A stretch of 64,000 nt of DNA from Sipunculus nudus (lineage: Eukaryota > Annelida > Sipuncula > Golfingiida > Sipunculidae), in NCBI GenBank assembly GCA_026874595.1, contig CM049311.1, positions 12,489,676 through 12,553,675 of the forward strand. The letters run 5' to 3'. The position numbers and the translations under genes are program-made. Below the pieces are notes generated by a model. That model saw only the letters and a program-made list of their open reading frames with translations, searched no databases and was not told the DNA's origin. Within the stretch, counting starts at the first letter, position 1; every line of letters begins with the position of its first letter. This document shows positions 25,042-36,400 of this stretch, in pieces.

Positions 25042-27135
25042 CAGACTAGGGTCCAAACACTTTTGAAATAATCGAATACAATACAATTACTTTTAAAAGT
25101 AATCAATTTCAATTATATTTACTTCTTAAAGTAATTACAATTAAATTTTTAATTTTGTGCTTTAAGTCTCTTTGTATCCTCCGAAACAGTGTTTTGCGGA
25201 TACTGTGTTTTCACGCGGGTCCCTCCGCCGTGTCTATTTCCGGAGAACTTCTCTGAGACCCTTGCATCGATCTTTCCGAATCCCAGCATACTTATTTGGT
25301 GGCATGTGAACCGGTGTTTAACACAGACTGGTGGAGCCACCTGCAAACCTGTTCATACAGTATGAATCTGGTTGTTTTAGTGAAAAAAAAGTCCATATCC
25401 CAGGAGTTGTTCAGTGTATTGGGATGAAATTGTGCATGGCCATAGATCTTGAAACCCTTCGTATCGCATTCGAGACTAGAAGCGTCCTTGAGTTTGCCAT
25501 CTGTCCGTCTTTGTGCTGGTCAATGTATTGAGCTGAAAATTGGGTATGCCGATAGATCTTGGATACCTCTATCTCGTATTCAAGCTCGGTGGCGCCAACT
25601 GTTTTTCGTGGCTACACTGCGCTCGTTTACTCGGGGAAAAATCGCTCATTTATCAGAAGTGGATAGATGTATCAACCTTAAATTGTGCATGTTATTCATT
25701 TTGGATAACTTTATTTTAGACCAGACCGGTGGCGCCAACCAAGGTTCCGTTTGATTTTTGTAGAATACATTGATACACTTTTCTAAGTAGTGTTAAGTGT
25801 CTCAGTCTGACATTTTGCGTGTTTATCCATCTGAGGTAGCTTTCTTATTCATGAAACTAGTGGCACCACCTGCAATTGCGTATTTTCTACTTCCTAAATT
25901 GTTGAAGTTGAAGTTGTTGTGGTTATTTCTACATTATACAAAAGGTTACCTGGATAACTAGGAGTTCACCATTAATGCATGGTAACAAAGTAAATGAGTT
26001 CTAGGGACCGAGTGTCACCTGTTGTTCCCATTTACTGACCCTCAAATGGGTCAGCGACAGTGTCAAAGGTCAGGTCAATCATGCTTGAATCCGTCACTGA
26101 CAGCAGGGTTTATTCATATACAGAAAAGACCTTCATCCTGTGTTGTTCATAACCAGCCCCGCAGGCATTCCGTTCTTTTTCCGAAGGCAGTTTGCCTGTT
26201 TTCGGTTCATGGTAACCTAAAAGAAAATTTAAAAACCACGCAAAAAAATCACTCAAAAGTATGTGTACATTCAATATTTTTCATTAACATATCGGCGACG
26301 TCATTGCGGGAGGAATAACTTTTAAAATGAGGCAAGGTACAACGCGGTTTCAGAGAATATTGACGAGAAAGGTGGACAGACTCCCATTTATTTTCAGTTT
26401 TAATTAAGTGAATATATCTGGAAAGCTTTCAAAGACTGCATATATACTTCTTCGATCGATATTCGAAACCTAGAATATTTCCCGGATACCGATAACATGT
26501 TAGTATGAGGTTCATATGCGCCGGAAATAAATCAGTATAAGCCATGTCACTTTTCCAAGTCGATGGTTGCATCACACGCCAACTTTGCTCTCCAGATATA
26601 AGGCGTCTCCAGTTAAATAACACTTATGTTTATTTCAGGCAATGTCAAATTACACCCTAATCTCTAACTGTCAATAAAGTGTCCTCTAATATGCTAATCA
26701 TTAATAATGATCTTGATTGCTTTGTCTCCAAAATGGGATGAAATCATTTAAAGAAATCTATTTTGGTGATCCAGCTTACCTCCAAAGTTTACAAAGGTTG
26801 TCTCTTAGGTGCTACCCTAGACAAACCAACAAAAAGCGACAGGGACATTATATCTTCGGCGCCAGGGAAAGTTATCAGTAAAGGACCTATTCACATAAGA
26901 GGTATGATAAATGTACATCAGCTATGATTTTATATCATTATAATATCATAATATCATAATTTCATGGTACAAATATACCAAAAATAATTGAAAAATTGTT
27001 CCAACGAATACTTTTCTAAAGGAATGCATTACAATTACAATTACTTTCTATGATAAGAAAAAAAGTAATCGATCACAATTACAGTTACTTGAAAAGAAAT
27101 TACCACAATTTCAATTACTTTTCGACCCAACTCTG
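25042..27135. mobile_element. Non-autonomous hAT-type DNA transposon, 2.1 kb
   Basis: Ends CAGACTAGGGTCCAAA and, inverted at the right, CAGAGTTGGGTCGAAA. The flanks are the exact 8-bp duplication GCAAGAGG (25034-25041 and 27136-27143), diagnostic of hAT elements. AT-rich subterminal stretches repeat the motif caattacttt/aaagtaattg. No transposase frame is visible. The interior carries repeats of the gactggtgg(a/c)gccacctg type shared with the tandem array at 61.75-64.0 kb. Confidence 0.75.
25160..25890. repeat. gactggtggcgccacctg-type repeat units inside the hAT element
   Basis: About four diverged units, recognisable by gactggtggagccacctg (25328), ctcggtggcgccaactg (25587), accggtggcgccaacc (25723) and ctagtggcaccacctg (25857). 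The first part (25180-25330) aligns with 63820-64000, including the ttttgcggatactgtg and ctctgagac motifs. It shows that one repeat family populates both places. Confidence 0.6.
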
Positions 27136-27254
27136 GCAAGAGGAGAGCATTCAGATTGTATTGTACACATAATAATTCGTGTTTAGCTTAAGTCCTTCAT
27201 AATTATGTGCTGCCTGATACAGCTGTGACTGGTTCTACGGTATCTTCGGAATCT

Positions 27255-27415
27255 AGTACACTTTATTTATTTATAAGGATCGTATACTAAAATTTTATTT
27301 ATTCACATGGATCTAATACTAAAACATAATTTATTTACATGGATCGTATACTAAATCTTTATTTATTTACATGGATTGTATACTAAACCTTTAATTATCT
27401 ACATGGATTGTATAG
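27255..27415 (+). repeat. 32-bp tandem repeat, about five copies
   Basis: Unit (tttatttacatggatcgtatactaaa...) with catggat at 27306, 27338, 27370 and 27402, and a diverged first unit at about 27274. Exact 32-bp spacing. Confidence 0.7.
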
Positions 27416-27419
27416 CAAA

Positions 27420-29145
27420 TTTCAAACACTCACTCCATGACTCCGATGTCTATAATCCCCAACGTTTGAGGTATGATTACAAATTGGCTGAAATAATATA
27501 CCTATCTAAGCTCTTTGTCTACTTATTGCTTTTGCATTCCTTGTATATCTGGAAATAACTTTTTTAGATATTTCCCAATATTTATAAGAATGGAAACGAA
27601 AATCCATCCCATGTCCAAAATTACGCCTGCAGGTCTATCACGAACTTTTATCTGTAGGTAACTTATCACATGTATACCAGATTAGACGTTATCACAAGTG
27701 TGGTAAGCTTTTAGCTTCCAGACTCAAACGTTGGAGTGACCAAGGTTGTTTTACTCAGTTTGCTGTTTCAGTGTTTCTGTATAGATAAACTGCGTCTTCA
27801 TATGTCATTTCAAGCTATGTGTCCGGACATTTTTTTGTATTTGATCTTGTTGCTTTCCAAAATATCTGTTTACGATCGTCAACTAAACTGAGGTACCTAA
27901 CATATCTATGTTTGTTCATGGTCATTAACATGAGGTGTATCTGTCACTTTAACGTGACTTATTTGTTCAACTTGCTTGCCTGTAGCAGTAGGGTTTGCAA
28001 ATGATCTATTGTGCACGATCCATGTTTGCTCACGCACTCGACGTAAATCAAGGTCCAAAAGAGCTATACAATCAGCATAAAGCGTGTTGGGGATAAATAC
28101 AGCACATCAAACAACATGTTTGGCCCCCGCCCAACACCCAACTCCCCCCCCCCCCCCCTCCAGTCTTCGCGTTGGAGTTATCAGAAAGTTGTGTTCTCAA
28201 CCCAAACTGCTTTAAAGGGTCCTAACCACATATCTGACCATTCTGTACACTAAAGGTAATCCCTTGAAACTTTCATAAAAATAGTAACGAAAACGATATC
28301 ACCGCACCCAGGTTGCTAGTTTTGTTTATATCAACGTGTTTATAATATGGGGGGGGGGGGAGGGCGACAAAATAAAACAAATTCAGCAAGGACATCTGGC
28401 GGCACGTCAGATAAGCCAGAGCTTTGCAACAAGCGACCTTTTTACCTCCGCATTTACACAACACACTACCTTAGGTTACGTCTTATTTCCCGTTTGTAAA
28501 CATTGCTGTGTTTACAAAATGTAGTTGAAAAAAAAAGTTTAAACATCCCTCACGAAGTCCTGATAAAAACTTTTTTACAAAAAAATACCCTTAGATCATT
28601 CATATATACACAGAGGAAGCCATAAATCACATTTTTTTTTCAAAAGGTAGATGATTGAGTTCCTTTAATGTGATCTTTGCAAATTAAACAATATTTAAAT
28701 GCACTTAAGGGTTCGTCAGAGTGGGTCTATACTGTCCTGTCCAAGTCATCTTAATTCCCGGCCGATGTTTCCCTAGACAGCCGACATGACAACGTCTGAG
28801 CTCAGTAAGCCATTGTTTACAAAATCTGCTGGCTTTCATGTAAAAATCAAAGTGGACATTTTCATAGCAATTGTGCATTTAAACATCTTAATTATTTAAA
28901 TCATTTTTATATATAAACTAGAGAGAAATACCTGTTTAAAATAGTGACTGTTATGCGTTATTAAATTTCCGGTTTGTGTCAGGTTATTGCAAGTTTGACT
29001 TCTGCATTAGTCATTTCAAGGTTTCGCATCCACACTTGTCCATATGTTCGTATTTTTTTTAATATTTATCTACAAAATCGGACCTGGTTAGTTTAAATGT
29101 CTGAGTTGTCAATGTGTGTTCATTTTTGAGTACATATAATATTTA
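27420..29145. other. Intergenic sequence with homopolymer tracts
   Basis: No gene seen. Contains the C tract at 28144 and the G tract at 28349, plus chance frames around them. Confidence 0.45.
28144..28158. repeat. Poly-C tract
   Basis: 15 C in a row. Other homopolymer C/G tracts: 28349-28360 (G), 29546-29560 (C), 48887-48901 (G), 54583-54592 (G), 55172-55187 (G), 55691-55706 (G). Confidence 0.9.
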
Positions 29146-29149
29146 TAAA

Positions 29150-29188
29150 TATATATATAGAGATAGATAGATAGCGAGACAAACACAG

Positions 29189-29262
<74 letters not shown>
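29150..29262. repeat. Compound AT/GA microsatellite
   Basis: AT runs around 29150 and 29195-29234, followed by (GA)13 to 29262. The open frame on the minus strand (SLSLSLSL, YIYIYI) is a translation of this repeat. Confidence 0.9.
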
Positions 29263-29268
<6 letters not shown>

Positions 29269-29414
29269 GGGTAGGGGGCAGAAGAGAGATTATACCCCAG
29301 TGGGTGTATATATGCGTGGGTGTAGAGGCGTATATGGGTATCGTGGAGATGAAATTTGTCAAATATTAGTTAAAGATTAGATCTTTTATCAATCTCCGAT
29401 TAACCCGTTGATAC

Positions 29415-30387
29415 GCACAGCTTTGTTTGAGAGAGTTATGGATCATACTATTCCCGGGACATGAATGTTTCTTGAATTTGAATGGTTGTGATAACAAAAC
29501 ACGGCATGACAAAAATGTTGCTTGAATACTTCTACTGAACAAGTACCCCCCCCCCCCCCCTCCCCTTAACTGTCCAAAATTGTATAAGAAGAGCCACTCC
29601 CAAAGGGAGACGACTTGTCTTATTATAATATGTTTTCATTGAGGTGTTGATGGCAACAAGATAATAATATACCACAGTACACCATAATATTTGCCATCAG
29701 ATATAATTTCAGGAAGAATACGTTTTGAAACGAAAAGCCTTATTTTTCATAATCCTGAAAGTGCGGTTAAGCCTCATTCAAACCGATAATGTCATTTACG
29801 ACCTACCTATGTTAGTATTGTGAATAATGACATATATTATACATGCATGCATACAAAAACCTTGCTATATCAATTGTCACGAGCTCAAAAACTTTGCACT
29901 AAAGATTGGATATTTTATGAAGTTTAACTATCATATAATTTCATGTACATACTTAATGATCGCAATATTCCTAATCGGTACCTTGAGTTTTTCTACCAAC
30001 CGGGATTACCTGACCCCTTGGCCTCAGCGAACTGTAGCCGTTTTTGTCGTGTCGTGTCTACTGTGACGTTTGTTTGAACAGAGCTTGCTAAAAGGCGTGA
30101 GCCCAGAAAGTAAATATGTGTAGTAAACCTGAAGTGTTCAAATAGAAGAAAGAACATGTAATCACAACACACAAAATAAACGAAAGGGCTGCCATTCCGA
30201 GTGAATAAGGATTCATAATGTGTTTGATTTCTTTAATATTTTTAGTCCAATGTAGGGTATCGGTGTAACATGAGGCATTTCAGTTCAGAAGCGGTTTGAC
30301 GGACCTAAGCAAAGTTACAAAGATTTAAGGTGCTGTAATTGATAATTTTCAAAGGCGAACACTCGTCATTAATTTACATCTGGGAAA
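29415..30387 (+). promoter_or_regulatory. 5' flank of the main aGPCR, conserved in three copies
   Basis: The block (gagagagttatggatcata, agacgacttgtcttatt, ccatcagatataa, gacgtttgtttgaacagagcttgct, aagatttaaggtgctgtaattgataattttcaaa) is conserved in order at 11450-12245 and 57140-57856. Conservation here could reflect recent duplication alone. It must include the 5'UTR and perhaps the core promoter, but no TATA box or start site can be named. Confidence 0.4.
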
Positions 30388-30460
30388 ATGAGTAGACTTC
30401 GGGGTGCGCTTTACATCGGCACGATGCTTATGTTGGTTTCAAGCACTACAACGCCTACAG
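30388..30460 (+). CDS. Exon 1 of the aGPCR: signal peptide (copy 2)
   Basis: Begins MSRLRGALYIGTMLMLVSS and ends in phase 1 at the donor CAG|gtaggg. The basic N-terminus followed by a hydrophobic core is a typical secretory signal. Two closely related exons lie at 12246 and 57857, each with the same phase and a GTMLM core. About 970 bp upstream is shared with the other copies, so the 5'UTR and probably the promoter were duplicated with the exon. No clear TATA box is visible. The transcription start cannot be placed. Confidence 0.8.
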
Positions 30461-33400
30461 GTAGGGTGTAATCAAAAAATAATTTAGATAACTGACATAA
30501 CATACCTTATTTTCTACAAACATGTTAGTTAAAGAATTATGGGATAATATAGTCTAAAACGTCAATTTGAAATGGTGTCCTATGATTTATTGAATCAGGA
30601 GAAGCGTCACAGAAGTGTCAGAAGTACAGTATGATCACGAAAATGTGGCTCTGATCTTGGCTGTAGGACTTATTACTTTAACAATAGAGAAAACACCGTG
30701 TAACATACAATTAAGCACACTGCATGAGCAAAAAGCAAATATTTGACTTATTCTAAAGTGCGTGGAATATTTTATGGGTTTATATCTTCATCAGCCATTT
30801 TCCGCCATTTTCCCTCGGAATGGACCGTTACATCTGTGGCAAAATGGTTCTGAACAAAAAACAGTGCCATATAGTGTCTTAATGATTGTATATTCACTCC
30901 TTAGCTAGCTATGAGTTTCCTGTTTTTTATTTGTCGAAATGAAATGTTTTCATATTATTAAAATTAAATTTTAAGAAAGTCGTAATTCATGAAAGGCCAG
31001 CATTATTGAATTTGGAAACTGTTGGGAACATTTAAGCAACTGTTTGGCCCGATTTATTTTTCTTAATTGGCATAATAACATCAATATGTGTTAAAATTAT
31101 GCGAGTCATTCTATATTCAAATATCAACCAAATGTAATGCACTGTTGAGCTACTTTACATCATAGCTCCTTGGATTTTTAGTTAAAATTACAAGTGAATT
31201 ATCAAAATCGAGATAAATGGCACCCCTTGTCAAATCAGGTTATGTAAGCGACGACACTTTAGTATACTTTTATAACAAAAAATTCCAAATTTTCAATTTC
31301 AAATCTCTGTCCGTGGAATTGACCCTACCATGTCATTATAACAAAAAAGCCTCTGTTAAATTTTTTTTATATATGTATACTAACAATAAGATATTAACAT
31401 ATTCTGAAAGATTGTAACAGTTGATGCTTGACGTAAACAATATTATATATAAAAACAAATATGATTCCAATATTCTTTTTTTTTTGTAGTGCCGGAACCC
31501 TATATGAATATTTGGATAAATACTCTCTCAGCCACAAGCATAACAGTTAATTGGTACGTGGAATCATTGGCCATTTATGATTACTATCTAGTAAGATTAA
31601 GGAATGCCACACAGAACGTGATAAATTTAATCAGCAACGACACTCAGACAGGAGGAAGAGTAAGTAAAACAGTCACCAACCTGACACCAGGAGAAGAATA
31701 CTTTGCTGAGGTTGTGACAGTCTTTGAGGGTGTAGATAGGCTTAGGACAAATTACTGGATAAGATTGCGTAAGTTATGTTTTAGTCGGTTTGACTCTGCT
31801 GAGAACCAAAGAGTACATTATATTAACGTTTATTTGCTCATTCAGGCATTTCAGAAGAATTAAAAAGAGGTATCATATTGACATAAGTCTTTATATTAAA
31901 TAATTTACTCCTGCTGTTTGATAATGAGGAATGTATACAAAGCAGAAAATAACTTTTTTTCAAATGTGAGGAAATGCATATTTTGAATTGAATCATTTCT
32001 TTTATTGAAGGACCGAAACCGCCAATACGTATATGGTGTAATATTGTTTCAAGCACAAGTATAAGGGTGTATTGGTTTGGACCTTCAAATGAAACCGTGG
32101 ATTACTACAATGTCACATTAAGGAGTGAAACACAAATATTTGTTTCTGTCAGAAAGAACACTGACATAAGAGAGCCATACAATGAAACATTCACAAACGT
32201 GCCTCTCGGTGAAATAAAAACAGCTACTGTTGTGTCAGTCTTTGCAGGAGTGGACAGCTCGGACAGCACATACTCAATCTGGCTATGTAAGCGACAACGC
32301 TTAAGTATACTTTATATAACATTTCCAAATTTTTAAATTTATGTCTTATTTAATGGAATTGACTGTACCAGGTAAATATGAAAAAAAAGTCTTTGGGACA
32401 CCTTTTTTTATGGAACAATAAAACATATATTATATACATATACACATAATTAGATATTGAGGAATTATAAAGATTGTACACCTAATCCTTTATATGAACA
32501 GTATTATTCATAAATATTTATGATTCCAATAATACTTTCTTTTTTTTTTTTTTTGTAGTGCCTAGATCCTTTATGAATATCTGGACAAATGCACTCTCAA
32601 CCACAAGCATAATGGTTAATTGGTACGTGGAATCAAGGGAAATTTATGATCATTTCCTGGTACGATTGAGGAATGCCACATATTATAACGTGATAAATTT
32701 AATCAGCAACGACACTGAGACAGGAAGAGAATTGAGTGCAAACGTCACCAACCTGACACCAGGGGAATCATACATGGCTGAGATCGTGTCAGTCTTTGAA
32801 AGTGTGGAGAGGTTTAGCAGAGATTCTTGGATAAGATTGCGTAAGTTATGTTTTAGTCTGTTTCAGAAGCCCAATTCAAGCTAACATAACCGCAAGAAAC
32901 TACTTAATCCATAGTAGACCCTGCAAGTATACACAGTTAAGAGATCTAAGTTCTTTCTCATGGTATACATATGCATTAAATTTTCCTCCTTTTCATATTA
33001 TGTGTTAACATTTTTAATAAAACTAAATACTAAGCTTTCACAAAGAGGTACGGAAAGAAGATTTGTCGCAAGTCAATGGCTGCGGCTTGTCACAGGCCCC
33101 CTAACGATAGATCATAGGGTTTCCCTACCGGAGTGTGAATCTGGTCCTGAATATCTTCCTGAATCAGTGTCCTAAATCGAGACTCGTTGAGGCGTACGTC
33201 TTAGATTAAAGAGGGTAACCATCGGCCTGATTACTATATGAGCCTGTCTGCCTGGCTAAATGCCAGGGGTCTTGGGCTAGCGATGCTGATTGCCCCTCAG
33301 TGATCACCTGGATAAATACTACCCTAACTGCGGGGTGAGAGCCTAGAATTGGTACTCATCACATATTGTTCCATCCTTATTGGTCAAAGTTGGTCGAAAT

Positions 33401-36400
33401 TCAACCTTGTTAATCCTAAATGTGCTCATACCTTACACTGAGTATTGAAATGTCAGTAAATTGTATAAATAAAGCTTGCATGGGGGCAAATCGCACACAT
33501 TGTCTCGCATACCAGATAGATCGCTGACGGATTATAAACATACTGGTTCAGTCTCCGTTTAAATTGCTTGCTGTTGTGCGTCCATGCCTCGGAAAGGGCT
33601 CTCCTTGTAGGCGAAAGTGGCGATGTTTAAGACGGCAACACCAGGAATCGGTAAGCGTAAATTGGCTGTGCCTGTGCCTCTACATGCATGACCTCACGAC
33701 AAACTAATTTGGAATCATTCGTGAGGAATTTACATCTATTCACTGAGCTTTCAAAGTTCCACGTCTTTCGTGCACCTTAACTGCCATGTGTTATGTTCAA
33801 TGTTCATTGAGTAAGTTTTCGTAGTGTCTTGTGTGCAATTATTGGTCAATATTCAGGCATTAATATTGTGTACATCTATAATTTTTTTTTACCATGAGTA
33901 TATATTTAAAACAATATCGTCTTCTTTTCAACTACACACAAAAAGAAATATTCAGAACAGGGGTCACCGCAAAAAATTTATATAAAGCTATGCAACTAAT
34001 CTACACTGATTAACATTAAACATCGGCATGTTATATGAAACAAAGGTAAGCATTTCACAAATATGACCACCCCCAAATTACGACCACTTTATATATACTA
34101 ACAGTTAGATATTAACGAATTCTGAATGAATGTAACACCTGAACCTTGATGTGAACCGTATTATTAAATAATATTTATGGTTCCAATAACACTATTTTTT
34201 TTGGTAATACCTGTAGCCTTTAAGAAAATCTGGATTAACGCTCTCTCAACCACAAGCATAACGGTGCATTGGTACGTGGAATCAAGATTAACTAATGATT
34301 ACTACCTGGTACGACTGAGGAATGCCACACATAATGTGATAAAATTAATCATCGACGACACTCGGACAGGAAGAGAATTTAGTGAAAACGTCACCAACCT
34401 GACACCAGGGGAATCATACATGGCTGAGATCGTGTCAGTCTTTGAAGGTGTGGAGAGGTTTATGAGATATTATCAGATAATATTACGTAAGTTACCTTTT
34501 CGTCTGTTTTAGAAGCGTAATTCAAGGTAACATAACTGGCAGAAACCTCTTTATCTAAAATTAATCCAAAAGTTGCTTTAAATCCATAGGCCATTTTAGA
34601 CCCATCAATTATAAAATTTTTAAAGATCTATTTTAAAGTTCTTACTGATTTGATACGTATATATTTTCATTCATTTCATATGACATTTTATCAAATAAAA
34701 TAAAAAAATAAATACTATGCTCCTCAAGCACCCACTAAGAGCAAACCACTTTAAGGTGGCTAAATTAAACTACATGATGATACCTCAACAGCTTTCGTTT
34801 GTTTTCTCTTATTTCTTTTAAAGTTTGATTAAAAAATTAAAAATATTTCATTTTTCAACAAGAAAGGGACAGTACAGGGCACACAAAAACAAAACACTTT
34901 TGAGATATTGTAACATTTCTTTATAAATGTTTCAAAATCATGTTAAAGTGGAGAAAATGTGAAAAAAAATAAGTATATACAAAATACAGTATATATAAAG
35001 ATATAAGATTATGAACAAGGACATAACAAAGACAATATTATTCGGCATTGATTTGAACAAAAACAGATGTATGTACAATTGTCATTTATTAACATAATAT
35101 ATAAAATGTTATCCAAATATTATCATAAATACTATATGTGTGTATATGTTTGAATGTATGTTTTATGTATGTTATCTTTTGATGTAAATGTATTATATGT
35201 CTAATTAAAAAAAAAGTATATACAATTAGAAAGAACATTGCTATTTACAATAACGTGCATTATATTGTGTCTATTTAGACTTTTAAACAACTTTTAGATT
35301 GATTTTAGGGGTTTTTGTCAATTGTGCTCCCTTAATACGTGAAAAGTCGAGAGATAGATACGACCTTACTCTGGCTTTCTTACATCATTTCGCATTTTTC
35401 CCATTTCCATCAAAAAAATTGTCCTTAATATACGTTTACCATTTGTGAACTTTTCCTACATATTCACAAATCCAGAGGCAATCCCCTTTACCTGTTTACA
35501 GATGTTGCAGTTAACATTTAAAATTTTAACTTCTGATATGTCATGAGACATGATTTTAAATTTTCGCAATATCCAGAAAACATAAGAGTGTTTTTCTTTC
35601 AAATGTACTGTGGGACTATGTATTGCGAAAGCTTGTGGTGTCGTTATAAGCGGGGTACAATAATGCCTTTAGGATTTTAATGTTTCTGCCTAAATGGTGT
35701 AGTGCATAGGAAATGTTTGTAACCAGGAGAGCCACTGTTACGAAAAGCACGATATTCGCTGATAACAAGCATAAATAATGTTAAAAATGTGTATGTCAAT
35801 ACCATGAGTAAATTTGAGATATTGGGTAAATCATGTCTGAATAAACTGTATTTGTCTTCTACATTCAGATATCCATATATTTACTGCTATTGCCACAACT
35901 TCGTGTATATGTTATGGTCACCTTAATTTACATGCATGCCTCTAGACTTTTGCACTATAATTTCTTGTAATATTAGTAATTGTCAAAATAATCATAAAAA
36001 TAAAGACCAATGTATGTGTCTGAAAAAGAAGCATTTATAACAGACATACAACCATTGAGTATTTTAATTTTGTTGATAGGTCTAAATTACATCTAAAATG
36101 TTCAGTTTCTTCACAACATTGGTTTTAATATCATTCTTATACCCACCCTGTCAAAATGTGGCATTGGCAAAGTGGTTCACCTCGAAGTAAAAAATAGCAT
36201 TTTACACGATTTGTCAACCCACGTTTGGCGTAAACAAACCAACACGTATGTCCACAGAGAACCACCACATTCTCAGTCACTGACTGGCTGGCAAATGGGC
36301 TGACGGAACTCTGGAACAATCACCCACAGTAGCAAGTCCTAAAAGTTCCAGCATTGCTTATCTTTATAAGCTGGGCCTTGTATATTTACCCTCAATTAGT

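Noticed and set aside
25331-25754. Plus-strand frames inside the hAT element
   Set aside because: They lie in the gactggtgg repeat units and show no transposase motif.
27255-27415. CRISPR-like array
   Set aside because: The 32-bp units are directly tandem with no unique spacers, and the DNA is animal nuclear.
29120-29362. Minus-strand open frame of 80 codons
   Set aside because: Mostly translation of GA and AT microsatellites (SLSLSL, YIYIYI).
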